Shown here piece after piece: positions 8,278 through 17,054 of a stretch of DNA of 64,000 bases; positions within the stretch are counted from its first letter, which is position 1, and each line of letters starts with the position of its first letter. Made by a program: the position numbers and the translations under genes. The notes beneath the pieces are model-generated. The model saw only the letters and a list, made by a program, of their open reading frames with translations, made no database searches and was not told the DNA's origin. This stretch comes from a virus. Location of the stretch: positions 1-64,000 of IMG/VR virus record IMGVR_UViG_3300009504_000946; one strand, written 5' to 3'.

Positions 8278-8893
8278 TAATTTGCTTTTTGTTGATATTC
8301 TGGCATTTCACCGAGATTTAATAAATCATTTTGAGCCATTTTTATTATGTACTCTGAACGTTCTTCATACATTCCAATAGCCTTTATGCCATTAACTCCC
8401 TTTTCAAGTTTTGGGTAGAAATTAACCGCTGTACCTATTGTCATGTGAAATCCGAAGTATGGCTTAGCTGGAAGACCGAGCTCCACTCTAATGGCACCAA
8501 GTTCATCTCGGTACTCATATGGAACGGTGAGCCACCAGTCAACATAATTTCCCATCCTATTCTTAATTCCAAGAAATGGGTCCACATGCAAGTAGATGTC
8601 AATTTCCTTCCCATCCCACTTAGCCTTAATTTCTTCCCACTTACCATTTGTATCTGATGCTCTATCATTGATAATAGTTACGTGAGCTCCTCTAATTGGT
8701 CTGTGAAGCGGCAAGTTAAATCTTTTCTTGAAAACCAAGCATAATAATCCGCAATGCCTTTTTCGCCCAAATTAAGGTCAGGCTCAAGAACAACCATAGC
8801 AAATTTCTTCCACTCAGATTGACGACTTTGCTTGTTGGTCACCTCCTCTGGGTCGAAAATTATTGTTCCTGATATTTTTATGCAATTTTTCAT
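8277..8893 (-). CDS. 2H phosphoesterase-like protein split by a 1-nt frameshift
   Basis: Two reading frames make one protein. 8678-8893 gives the N-terminal ~55 residues ending IADYYAWF. 8277 to about 8735 gives KKRFNLPLHRPIRGAHVTIIND and the rest. The downstream part has both HxTx motifs of the 2H superfamily (HVTI and HMTI) about 80 residues apart. It has no good start of its own; only a TTG lies at the frame entry. A -1 shift at the TTTT or AAAA run near 8720-8728 would join them. 2H enzymes open 2',3'-cyclic phosphates or Appr>p. It is either a sequencing indel, a mutation or programmed frameshifting. Confidence 0.65.
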
Positions 8894-8894
8894 A

Positions 8895-8924
8895 ATAAAA
8901 AATAGGGCTCAAAAAGCCCTATTT
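8895..8924 (-). terminator. intrinsic terminator after the secreted-protein gene
   Basis: Perfect 10-bp inverted repeat AAATAGGGCT / AGCCCTATTT with a 5-nt loop at 8900-8924. On the minus strand it is followed by a T-run. It ends the transcript carrying 8951-9418. Confidence 0.85.
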
Positions 8925-8950
8925 GTAATACCTATTTTAAAAAATATTAC

Positions 8951-9418
8951 TTAAGCTTTCTTGTATATGGTCCAAACCCCCTTACCCTCTGTATTGAATA
9001 CAGCGAAATTATCTTCAAACATTAATATGTGTCCTGTTATTAATGTGAAATCCATGTTAAATGTTTTTCCAATCACATTAAAAATAGCACCTTCTTCAGT
9101 TGGAATAATAACAATGTCAACTATAGTTGTTGTATCATTATTAAAAACAAGATTTCCCCCTAAATAATCACTCTTTTCGAGAAATATGCAGCTAATCCCA
9201 GCAATTCTTCTTCCATTTGGAAGAATAATAACTTCATCGGTAGAGCAGGTTCTCACTTCAATATCATATCCTGACACTAAACTTGAACCAACGATATATT
9301 GAACCTTCGGCTCTCCAGTGTAAGATGAATTTTTATTTGCTACATAAGACACAAGATTATCTTGTGAATAAGAAAGTGCTCCCAATAGCAAAAAGGCGAG
9401 TAATAAAATTGCTTTCAT
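8951..9418 (-). CDS. secreted protein with Sec signal peptide
   Basis: 155 aa. MKAILLLAFLLLGALSYSQD is a textbook signal peptide, and the cleavage context S-Y-S-Q is typical of Flavobacteria. The mature part is beta-rich, without recognised catalytic motifs. A periplasmic or surface role during infection is possible. The terminator at 8895-8924 closes its transcript. Confidence 0.65.
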   Translation of the reverse strand: MKAILLLAFLLLGALSYSQDNLVSYVANKNSSYTGEPKVQYIVGSSLVSGYDIEVRTCSTDEVIILPNGRRIAGISCIFLEKSDYLGGNLVFNNDTTTIVDIVIIPTEEGAIFNVIGKTFNMDFTLITGHILMFEDNFAVFNTEGKGVWTIYKKA

Positions 9419-9419
9419 T

Positions 9420-9839
9420 TTATATTAGATTTAATTGTTTCTCTGCTGTTTCTTTTACAAACTTCATATCAGCCTCAAGACCTTTGAAAGCTCCCATGAT
9501 TCTACCAATATTATTGGCACCACCATCAATAACCTCTTTGACTTTAACTTCAATTTCTCCCTCAGACATTTGAGCAGGGATGTATGAATTAAGAATTTCA
9601 ATTTCTCTATCAGATAGAGAAGAAACCACATCTATTCCCATCTGTCTCATTTTATCCATGCTCTCATCGTTTCTCTTTAGCATTGACTTACACTTAGAAA
9701 CGACCTCTTTATCATCTGGAGTCTTTGTGTTCTTTGTGAGCTCACCTCTTAGAAGACCCAAGAAATCTTTTGTTTCCATGTCCTTAGCCTTGTAGGCAGC
9801 CATGAAATCACTGTTTATTTTTTCAATTAAATTTGACAT
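9420..9839 (-). CDS. GatB/YqeY domain protein
   Basis: 139 aa. SDFMAAYKAKDMETKDFLGLLRGE at the N-terminus and YIPAQMSEGEIEVKV..VI with GRIMGAFK near the C-terminus match the YqeY family, which shares the tRNA-binding tail of the GatB amidotransferase subunit. No GatA or GatC is visible. It is 2 nt upstream of the secreted-protein gene. A tRNA-related accessory role is inferred. Confidence 0.8.
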   Translation of the reverse strand: MSNLIEKINSDFMAAYKAKDMETKDFLGLLRGELTKNTKTPDDKEVVSKCKSMLKRNDESMDKMRQMGIDVVSSLSDREIEILNSYIPAQMSEGEIEVKVKEVIDGGANNIGRIMGAFKGLEADMKFVKETAEKQLNLI

Positions 9840-9904
9840 AATAGTTTGATATTAGATAGCGAAATTAAAACAAAAAAAGTAATTAAGCAAATAAAAAATA
9901 AAAT

Positions 9905-11044
9905 TTATTCGTCATTCCAACAAAAACACCCAGATTCCGCATTATGACAAGAATTACAAAGTCCAATAAAAACATTTATTGCCTTTCTCATTTGCTTTTC
10001 ACTCATACTCGGAACCTCTTCCCTAAGCCTTTTAACAAGATACGGATATTCTAACACAATCTCACTCATGCTCATTTCTCCATCTGGAATGATTATCTCA
10101 TCAATAGAGTCATCATCCACAGACCACACAGCAATTTCACCATCACTCATGAACATCAGGTCCCTCTTATCAAGAGGTTCTTTTAAAATATGAGTCTTGA
10201 AGTACTTGAAAAATTTATTTCCAGGAACTTTAAATAGAAGTGTATATTTTTCAGACAAACCACCCATCTTAACTTGATACTGAGTCTGAACACACATTCC
10301 AGCTCCGATGCTCTCATTCTTAAAAACCTTGTAGTGAGTCCGCATGTTGATTGATTCATTCTGCACTATATTTCCAATAGCACTCAGCAAAATGTTTACT
10401 CTATTTACAGCAAGCTTGTGGTCTGGCCTAAGCTTAACAATAAATTCGTCATGTGAGATGAATACGAAGTCGGATTCTAAAAACCCATAGTCTGCAATTA
10501 ACTTATCAACAATAATTACAATGTTTTGATGTTGTGTCTTTTGAAGTCTCTTCGGATTTGTATTTCCAAAAACATATTGCCTAAATGATTTTGACTTAGC
10601 AAGGGTTTGGTGAATGTCGAGTGCAATGCATAACTCCTCCCAGCTCCCAAATAACTCACCACTATCATCATAAGTCTTTAGAGCGCTGTAGTTAGCTGCC
10701 TTAAAATCTATTGAGATAAGATAAGTATTATCATTATTTCTAAGCTCATCCTTGGTTCTAAGTTTAGAATCATTAAAAGTGGCCTTCTGAAGATTTTCAT
10801 AAGCAGCTGTATTCAATAAATAATCCCTCAACTTTGGCAGGGCGTAGTCAAGTTTATATGACTTTGCGCTGGCATATATACCACCAGCCTCAATATCCCT
10901 TTCATATTGCTCAAACTCCTTAATTACACCGCCAAATCCAGCATAAAACGGAGACCTCATCAAAGTCTCTGCATAATACTGGTGATGCTCCTCAACTGGA
11001 AAGTTCACCTTAAACAATTTTTCAAATTCCGCTATATCTTTCAT
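9905..11044 (-). CDS. minimal DNA polymerase A-like (palm) protein with C-terminal Cys cluster
   Basis: 379 aa. Three segments resemble family A polymerase motifs in the correct order: YLISIDFKAANYSALK (motif A, DYSxxExR-like) near residue 109; DIHQ..., then FRQYVFGNTNPKR (finger-helix/motif B-like) near 153; and FVFISHDEFIV (motif C, VHDE) near 195. The A-to-C distance is about 90 residues, roughly half that of Klenow polymerase, and there is no exonuclease domain. The tail CNSCHNAESGCFC may bind zinc. Polymerase activity is inferred; it could be a terminal transferase or an RNA-end enzyme working with the RlaP-like gene upstream. Confidence 0.5.
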   Translation of the reverse strand: MKDIAEFEKLFKVNFPVEEHHQYYAETLMRSPFYAGFGGVIKEFEQYERDIEAGGIYASAKSYKLDYALPKLRDYLLNTAAYENLQKATFNDSKLRTKDELRNNDNTYLISIDFKAANYSALKTYDDSGELFGSWEELCIALDIHQTLAKSKSFRQYVFGNTNPKRLQKTQHQNIVIIVDKLIADYGFLESDFVFISHDEFIVKLRPDHKLAVNRVNILLSAIGNIVQNESINMRTHYKVFKNESIGAGMCVQTQYQVKMGGLSEKYTLLFKVPGNKFFKYFKTHILKEPLDKRDLMFMSDGEIAVWSVDDDSIDEIIIPDGEMSMSEIVLEYPYLVKRLREEVPSMSEKQMRKAINVFIGLCNSCHNAESGCFCWNDE

Positions 11045-11049
11045 ATAAT

Positions 11050-12294
11050 TTATTTCTTATAAAATTCTTTTCTAATTTTGATAAGAGTTTCATCAATTAA
11101 TTTAGTTGGAACTTCATCTGGCAGACCACTATCATCAAATAGAACAATAAGGTCTTCCATTTCTTTCTCAGCCCAGGTAATAAGCTCTTCAAGCTTAACC
11201 CTACCTTTTCTGATGTCGAGAAGCTCTTCTCTATTAGGCCTTCTGATAGTCATAGTTCCAGTCTCTGCAATTTCTCTTGCAATCTGCAGCAATCTCTTGC
11301 AGTGCATAAGGTTCTTGCCATCATACTGTTGACCATGCTCCTTGTTATCAACCCATCGCTGCTCATTTCTGTTAACAAGCCAATCTTGATAAGAATTATA
11401 ATCTTTGCAATGAGCTGTATAGCCATCTTTGTTATAAACTATAATGGCCATAACTTCTTCTCCCTTTGGAATTGATGAAAGTCTAAGTTGATTTGACTCA
11501 GCTACATTTTCGCCAACACCCGTCTTAGCAATACCTTTATATCCAAGACCAACTGTTCCACCCCCTCTTTTATAGTGATTTTTATTAAACTCCCTATCGT
11601 CCTCACTTTCAAGTTCTGAAAAACAATAGTGAGCCTTGTGGTCATAAAATAAGGCATATACATCTCTGGCATTTGGAATCTTTGAGATACCACAAAACTT
11701 TTGTTCTCTCCCAGTTTCCTCAAGCCAAACTTTAATAGGCTTTGTGCCATAACCCTCGATTACATAACAGAAGTCGATAGGCTCCTTACGAGTAACTCTA
11801 TCTTTTTCCCAATTCTGCATCTTATCCATTCCTCTTGCCTTCTGAATTTGCTTGCGAGCATATCCAGCAAATGAACTCTTACACCTCTTTGTTAGAAGCT
11901 GGTCCCTCATGTCAATCGCATGTTGATATACTGGATGCTTTGTAATAATGCAATCCTCTGGACTGTAAAATAATTCTAAGACTGTTGGGTTATTGCTGTG
12001 AGCAAGCTCCAGGAACCTTCGAATTTCAAATCCAGTGTAATCTGCGTGAACTCTAATTTGGTCTTTATATTCAAAGTCAAGTCCATATAAGTATTCTTGA
12101 GGAAGTATATATACAAATGATTTATCTATATCTGACTCTGGAGTGTTTGTCCCATGTGCCTGAGAACCAGTAATAGCCTCAAATAAGATGCAATTATTAT
12201 CTTTAAGAAAATGATAAAACTCAAGGGCTTTTTGCTCCTTGAGTTTCATTTCATTTTCCTTATTTTTTAAATCTTGTTCAATTGCCTTTGTCAT
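11050..12294 (-). CDS. RlaP-like nucleotidyltransferase (DNA polymerase beta superfamily, RNA repair)
   Basis: 414 aa from the ATG at 12294. FEAITGSQAHGTNTPESDID near residue 40 is the NTase GSxxxGT..SDxD signature. Length and helical C-terminus match the RlaP family (PF10127), found in RNA-repair contexts. The ATG is only 5 nt downstream of the CGTATAA promoter box, so the message would be almost leaderless. It lies 5 nt upstream of the PolA-like gene. Confidence 0.78.
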   Translation of the reverse strand: MTKAIEQDLKNKENEMKLKEQKALEFYHFLKDNNCILFEAITGSQAHGTNTPESDIDKSFVYILPQEYLYGLDFEYKDQIRVHADYTGFEIRRFLELAHSNNPTVLELFYSPEDCIITKHPVYQHAIDMRDQLLTKRCKSSFAGYARKQIQKARGMDKMQNWEKDRVTRKEPIDFCYVIEGYGTKPIKVWLEETGREQKFCGISKIPNARDVYALFYDHKAHYCFSELESEDDREFNKNHYKRGGGTVGLGYKGIAKTGVGENVAESNQLRLSSIPKGEEVMAIIVYNKDGYTAHCKDYNSYQDWLVNRNEQRWVDNKEHGQQYDGKNLMHCKRLLQIAREIAETGTMTIRRPNREELLDIRKGRVKLEELITWAEKEMEDLIVLFDDSGLPDEVPTKLIDETLIKIRKEFYKK

Positions 12295-12299
12295 ACCAC

Positions 12300-12327
12300 T
12301 TATACGTAACAATTTAAAAAATGTTTC
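12300..12327 (-). promoter_or_regulatory. phage promoter motif GAAACA-N15-CGTATAA
   Basis: Upstream box GAAACA at 12327-12322 and CGTATAA at 12306-12300, with 15 nt between. It reads toward the RlaP-like gene, whose ATG begins at 12294. One of eleven copies sharing identical spacing. Confidence 0.8.
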
Positions 12328-12332
12328 ATGAA

Positions 12333-13775
12333 TTAATCTTGTTCTGGCACGTCTGGAGCAAAATCCTCACCGCTATCTCTATAGCTTTCGTCAGAAATTT
12401 TATCTCTATAATCCATTTCTTCCTTTGTATTCCAACCTAAGCCTTCTTCTGATTCACACTCTTCATCAATTGAATCTTCATCATCTTGGGAAATTGGAAC
12501 CAGACCAATTCTCTTCGAATTATCTTCTCCCTTAAGCGTGTTATCCTTAAGGTAGTGAGCATTTCTAATTGTGTTTACAGTCCTAAGCTCATGCTCAACT
12601 TCGTTGATAATCCAATCAACATCGTAATCTACAATATCAAGTGTGTCAACTTTTCTCATAATCATCTTAACAGATGCAAAAACATGAGAACCAGTTAATT
12701 TAGAATCATAGAAAAGGTCAATAATTTTGCTATCTGTAAAATTCTCAGCAGATTTATGAGTTTTTCCATATTGAAAATTATGTCTAAGAGACTTCAAGAT
12801 GATGTCTTTAATATTTTGCTTTGTAATTGTGTCGAAAGACATAATTTTATCAAAACGTCCTGGTCTTTGAGCTGCAAGGTCAAGAAGGTCGATTGAGTTT
12901 GTTGTTGCAATAATACCAACTCCAGGACTAATCTTATCAGTGCCATCAAGTGCATCAAGGAATGTTCCAAGTGAGCGTGAGAATCCACCCTTGTTTCTTG
13001 AACCAAGTGAAAGGTCAAGGTCATCAAATATAATTAAGCATGGAGAAAGAAGTTCTGCAAGCTCAATTTTCTCTTTTAGAGCATCACACACAACAGTCTT
13101 AATGATTGTAACACCATGACTCTTCAAAATGTTTGAAATAGCGAGAGTTGATTCTGTCTTACCAGTTCCTGGAGTACCTGCAAACAGGTATCTCATAATT
13201 TCACCCTTCTTCTCGAAAAGTCCAGTAAAAAGCTTAAGGTCTTCCATGATTTCCTTAGGAAGATATATGTCACCATAATCTCTCTTCTCAAGAGCTCTCT
13301 TATCCCATGCCAACTCATTATATGGCATTATGAAATAAGAACCCTTAAGGTTTGAGTGAGCAAGCGCTCCATAAACAATTTTTTTGTATATGAACTCTGA
13401 ATTCACATAGGATGACTTATTTGATGTAAATGAGATTGAGCTCACCCAGTTCCCATCAACCTGAAATCTTGATAAAACAACAAAGATAGAAAATTCATCT
13501 TTGTAATCTAAGTCAACCTTATAATTAATGCTTCCGTTAGCTCTCTCTGGAAGATTCTCAACATAATTGTTTCTTCCATCAACAAATCCACGAACTGTAA
13601 ACCCTTGTTCCTTCTGCATTTTTTTTCTATCATTTAACACATTGAAGTAGTCAAATATAATCTTCAACATCGGTGTGTTAATTTGTTGACTATGATTTAA
13701 TCTTGCAGAATAATCATTTTTTACTTCATGAAGAACATCCTTCTTAAGTTGTTCGAAATTCATTTTATCTTCCAT
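12333..13775 (-). CDS. AAA+ ATPase
   Basis: 480 aa. Walker A AGTPGTGKTES at about 199-209, Walker B LIIFDDLDL near 255, sensor-1 ATTNSIDLLD near 300, arginine-finger region QRPGRFDKI, and a C-terminal lid. The N-terminal 180 residues are unclassified beta-rich sequence. The C-terminal ~60 residues are very acidic. The Walker region is most like FtsH/BCS1/proteasomal ATPases. It may remodel a phage or host complex. Confidence 0.82.
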   Translation of the reverse strand: MEDKMNFEQLKKDVLHEVKNDYSARLNHSQQINTPMLKIIFDYFNVLNDRKKMQKEQGFTVRGFVDGRNNYVENLPERANGSINYKVDLDYKDEFSIFVVLSRFQVDGNWVSSISFTSNKSSYVNSEFIYKKIVYGALAHSNLKGSYFIMPYNELAWDKRALEKRDYGDIYLPKEIMEDLKLFTGLFEKKGEIMRYLFAGTPGTGKTESTLAISNILKSHGVTIIKTVVCDALKEKIELAELLSPCLIIFDDLDLSLGSRNKGGFSRSLGTFLDALDGTDKISPGVGIIATTNSIDLLDLAAQRPGRFDKIMSFDTITKQNIKDIILKSLRHNFQYGKTHKSAENFTDSKIIDLFYDSKLTGSHVFASVKMIMRKVDTLDIVDYDVDWIINEVEHELRTVNTIRNAHYLKDNTLKGEDNSKRIGLVPISQDDEDSIDEECESEEGLGWNTKEEMDYRDKISDESYRDSGEDFAPDVPEQD

Positions 13776-13826
13776 ACTTTTTTTGTTATTTATTTGTCGC
13801 TTAAACTCTCTAATACTTTTTTAATT

Positions 13827-14594
13827 TTATAAAACTTCAGCTTTAAATGTATCCATGTCAAGATTCATTCTATATGAAGCCCCACTCTTACCATTTCTGT
13901 TTTTTATAACCTTGACTGTAAAATTATTCTTTTTTCTCCAGAACAGCAAGAAATTTATCAATTTTTTCCAAAAACTTTCTCTTTCTCTCTGAACACCTAT
14001 GATATAGTCACTCTGCTCAACCAAAGACCTTGAGTTATTCATAAAATCAATCAAATTTTTGCTCATAAATTCATCAAGATATTTTTTGGCTTCCTGAGAA
14101 CTTTGTATTTCAATAGCTGGCATATCAACTTGCTTAATAATAATAGGTGTAATTTTTTGTGTAAGAGCAAGAATTCTTGCCGTGGAAACCACAAGCTCAT
14201 CGTCTCCTGGTCTGACCTTATTATTCTTAACGAATTCAATAATGTCAAAAAACACATAATTAAGAACACACTCATCCTTAACTTTCTTAATAGTATCTTC
14301 AACAAACTTTAACCAATCCATTTCTCCAGGAATTTGATGCGTGTCGATGACTGCAAAGTTTCCATTTATTTCACCTGGACTCTCCTCATGCTTAAGAGCA
14401 GATTGCATAAAGTCATAAATCTTAATAGAATCGTGTGAAAATGAAAAATATAATACATTTTCACCCTGCTTCATCAAATCAATCGCTTGAGCAACTGGGA
14501 ACATTATGCTTTCCTCCATAGGAAGGCATACAACAGTTACAACATCATTATTTTTTAAGGTCTCAGCTGTGTATAATTTTTTAAAATCATTCAT
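13827..14594 (-). CDS. DnaB/RecA-like protein lacking Walker A
   Basis: 255 aa aligning by eye with the replicative helicase C-terminal domain: GENVLYFSFSHDS (FSLEMS-like), LNYVFFDIIEF (Walker B-like), and the terminal VKVIKNRNGKSGASY (KNRNGPTG-like). Where DnaB has GxGKT this protein has LPMEESIMFPVAQ, so nucleotide binding is probably lost. The N-terminal primase-interaction domain is absent. It could be a regulatory or loader paralogue; no intact DnaB is in this window. Confidence 0.55.
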   Translation of the reverse strand: MNDFKKLYTAETLKNNDVVTVVCLPMEESIMFPVAQAIDLMKQGENVLYFSFSHDSIKIYDFMQSALKHEESPGEINGNFAVIDTHQIPGEMDWLKFVEDTIKKVKDECVLNYVFFDIIEFVKNNKVRPGDDELVVSTARILALTQKITPIIIKQVDMPAIEIQSSQEAKKYLDEFMSKNLIDFMNNSRSLVEQSDYIIGVQRERESFWKKLINFLLFWRKKNNFTVKVIKNRNGKSGASYRMNLDMDTFKAEVL

Positions 14595-15003
14595 TATTAT
14601 AAGGTTTACAAATTTCTACTACTCTCTTACAAGTTGGAACGTCAAACATTCCAATGTGTGTATCTTCAATTCTCAATCCAAGCTGTATTGAAAGCCAAAT
14701 ATAAGATTTTTTTCGATAAGTTGTATCTGGCATATATTTGTCAAACACACTCTTTATCTTTTTCTCTTTCCAAAGCACATCAAAATATTTATGTGCCTCT
14801 TTCTTCCAAAATCTAAGCTCATTATTAGCAAGCCTACCAAGTGGAGTTGTTGTTTCTGGGTGACATCCAACAAAACTATCGCAAAGAGGGAAGTTCTCAC
14901 ATGCATGTACTGGGCCGAAGTCTCTACCATTGTATATAAAGGCGCTACTCATGTGTAATTGCGACTTTCCTTGGCAATATGGACACACTAAAGAATTATT
15001 CAT
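14587..15003 (-). CDS. DUF3268-type zinc-finger protein
   Basis: 138 aa. CPYCQGKSQL and CENFPLCDSFVGCHPET form a four-cysteine zinc site, followed by PLGRLANNELRFWKKEAH, the signature of the DUF3268 family of phage and mobile-element proteins. Function unknown. It overlaps both neighbours. Confidence 0.8.
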   Translation of the reverse strand: MNNSLVCPYCQGKSQLHMSSAFIYNGRDFGPVHACENFPLCDSFVGCHPETTTPLGRLANNELRFWKKEAHKYFDVLWKEKKIKSVFDKYMPDTTYRKKSYIWLSIQLGLRIEDTHIGMFDVPTCKRVVEICKPYNNE

Positions 15004-16727
15004 TATTTTTTATTAAGTAAAACTATTTCATTACCCTCCCAGGCCAGTATTCCAGCATCACACTTGTACAATACGGTTTGAGAAGTAACAACACTGCAAT
15101 TCATCTCTCCAACTTTCTCAAAGTCATTGGTTCGATAGATTTCTATCTTGTCATCCACTGGAAGGAATATCATACCATCAGTTTCAGCTTTTCCTCTACT
15201 ATCAACATTAGGGAAAAATGCGAAGTTAGAAAATGAATCAATGTCACTACTTGATAATTTCATCTTAAGCCCATCAATCTTGAAAAACTTAAACCTAACC
15301 TTACCTTTTTCAATGTATTGAATAATTCCAACATTCTTATCCTGATACAAACCGTTTAGGTGAGCAATTGGGGATGATACAATTGATATGTTTCTTCCAG
15401 AGTTGTAGAATATATTCTGCTTTCCACCCGAATTGTGAATAAAGCCATTTTGATTATTGAAACCTTTTCCATATACACCAATATGCTCTGTTATTACGGT
15501 TCCAGCGCCAACTTGGTCGATAAACAATTTATACATGTCATCTGGACCTATGACAATTAATATGTCACCCATCTGAGTTATTATGTGTCTATCTGGAAAT
15601 GTGAAGTTCTTCAATACTTCGGTTGAGCCATCTTTCTTATACTGCCATAGCTCATTTCCTTTTTTCATTAGAATATTCTCATTTCCAATGAATACCTTAT
15701 CCCACTTTGACTTTTCTAATCTGTGCTTGAGAGATAAATATCCCTTATTGCTTGAGTCATAAATGATATATTCATTTTTTGTCTCGACAACACCTTGTTT
15801 ATTAAGAAAAAAGATGTTTACAACTTCTACTCCTTGATTTATCATTGTAATAATAAGGTCATCTTGTTCATATTTCTTAACAAGAGATGGTTTTGGCAAT
15901 GGACTTGTAGCTATTATAGAACTGTCAACACCTGTGAGAGATAATAAAAATCTTTCTCCACCAAGATAAAACTTCTTGAACTGGTCCATAAAGTTTTTAT
16001 CCTGTATTGGCTCGTAACACTTAGGTATTGTTATATCTGGGTCACCAATAAATACTGGCAACTTATGAATCATCCTGTCACCAATCTTCTTATACACCTT
16101 GTGCATTCCTTTAAATGGGTGCAGAAATGCAAGCATATTAAATGTTAATATGGACAAGGCGAAGTAATCACTTTCCTTCCCAACTCTTCCTTGATAGTAA
16201 TAATCCCTTACTTCATCAAGAAGAATGCGAGAATGTGGAAATCCTGGAGTCTCATAAGAATCTGTATCAATCAATTTTATTACACCCTTGTCGTTTACAA
16301 GAATGTTAAATGGATTTAAGTCTCCAATTATTACATTCTCATTATGAGCATACTTAACTGCAGCAATCAGTTTCTCAATGACTTTCATTTTTAATTTCTT
16401 GTCAATACCATGAGTCTTACAAAAATTTTTATTTGACAAATTTGCAAGTTGAAAAAAGCTTTGGTCAACATATTTCATCGTATATCCAATAACAACACCG
16501 CTGGTGTCATATAATAATTCAATTGGAGCAACAAAATAGTTTGGGTCAAGACCAGATAAGAATTGAAATTTCTTGATGTTTATGGGTTTAATTCCTGGGT
16601 GGTAAATTTTAGCAACCGTACTTGAATCTACCTCATACACAGTTCCTTCTCCTCCAGATGCAAGTTCCTTGCTTGTTTGAATATCAATAGGCTTACCGTG
16701 AATATTTTTACATTTAATTACCGACAT
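15003..16727 (-). CDS. protein kinase with C-terminal propeller-like region
   Basis: 574 aa. Glycine loop ELASGGEGTVYEV at about 21-33, lysine in TVAKIYHPG, catalytic loop IIGDLNPFNILVN at about 133-145 (HRD replaced by I-G-D, as in several atypical bacterial kinases), metal loop LIDTDSYE at about 152-159. Residues from ~290 onward are repeated short beta strands, probably a sensor domain. It sits in one run with a PP2C phosphatase and a vWA protein, the composition of the TerY-P triad. Confidence 0.8.
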   Translation of the reverse strand: MSVIKCKNIHGKPIDIQTSKELASGGEGTVYEVDSSTVAKIYHPGIKPINIKKFQFLSGLDPNYFVAPIELLYDTSGVVIGYTMKYVDQSFFQLANLSNKNFCKTHGIDKKLKMKVIEKLIAAVKYAHNENVIIGDLNPFNILVNDKGVIKLIDTDSYETPGFPHSRILLDEVRDYYYQGRVGKESDYFALSILTFNMLAFLHPFKGMHKVYKKIGDRMIHKLPVFIGDPDITIPKCYEPIQDKNFMDQFKKFYLGGERFLLSLTGVDSSIIATSPLPKPSLVKKYEQDDLIITMINQGVEVVNIFFLNKQGVVETKNEYIIYDSSNKGYLSLKHRLEKSKWDKVFIGNENILMKKGNELWQYKKDGSTEVLKNFTFPDRHIITQMGDILIVIGPDDMYKLFIDQVGAGTVITEHIGVYGKGFNNQNGFIHNSGGKQNIFYNSGRNISIVSSPIAHLNGLYQDKNVGIIQYIEKGKVRFKFFKIDGLKMKLSSSDIDSFSNFAFFPNVDSRGKAETDGMIFLPVDDKIEIYRTNDFEKVGEMNCSVVTSQTVLYKCDAGILAWEGNEIVLLNKK

Positions 16728-17052
16728 GTTTTTTATCTTTAATGTTATTAAACCATGAAATTACTTGATTTCTTTGATTGTTATAATCACCATCGCTTAA
16801 TTCAAATGGAAGGAAACCTTCAATGTTTTTTGTATACTTAAATCTATTTCTAACAAACAATGCAGTTTCGGTTATTTTACCAATTGGTATAATTTGATGC
16901 CAATTCTCTTCTTCATCACCCAGTACAAATAAAAAAAGAGTATATTTACCAATTTTAATATTTTTAACACCAAAGAAATCACTAATATTTTTAGCTTCTT
17001 CTTCATTGTTTATATATATGTCTGGATACAATCGTACAGGATATAATTCCAT
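16714..17052 (-). CDS. hypothetical protein, 112 aa, between kinase and phosphatase
   Basis: Not recognised. Alpha/beta composition, with a strand-rich centre (YTLFLFVLGD) and an aromatic C-terminus. It overlaps the kinase start by 14 nt and lies 2 nt after the PP2C gene, so it is likely part of the same signalling module. Confidence 0.5.
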   Translation of the reverse strand: MELYPVRLYPDIYINNEEEAKNISDFFGVKNIKIGKYTLFLFVLGDEEENWHQIIPIGKITETALFVRNRFKYTKNIEGFLPFELSDGDYNNQRNQVISWFNNIKDKKHVGN

Positions 17053-17054
17053 TT

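Noticed and set aside
12486-12698. Plus-strand ORFs opposite the AAA+ gene and elsewhere
   Set aside because: Antisense shadows of well-supported minus-strand genes, with hydrophobic or low-complexity translations and no family resemblance.
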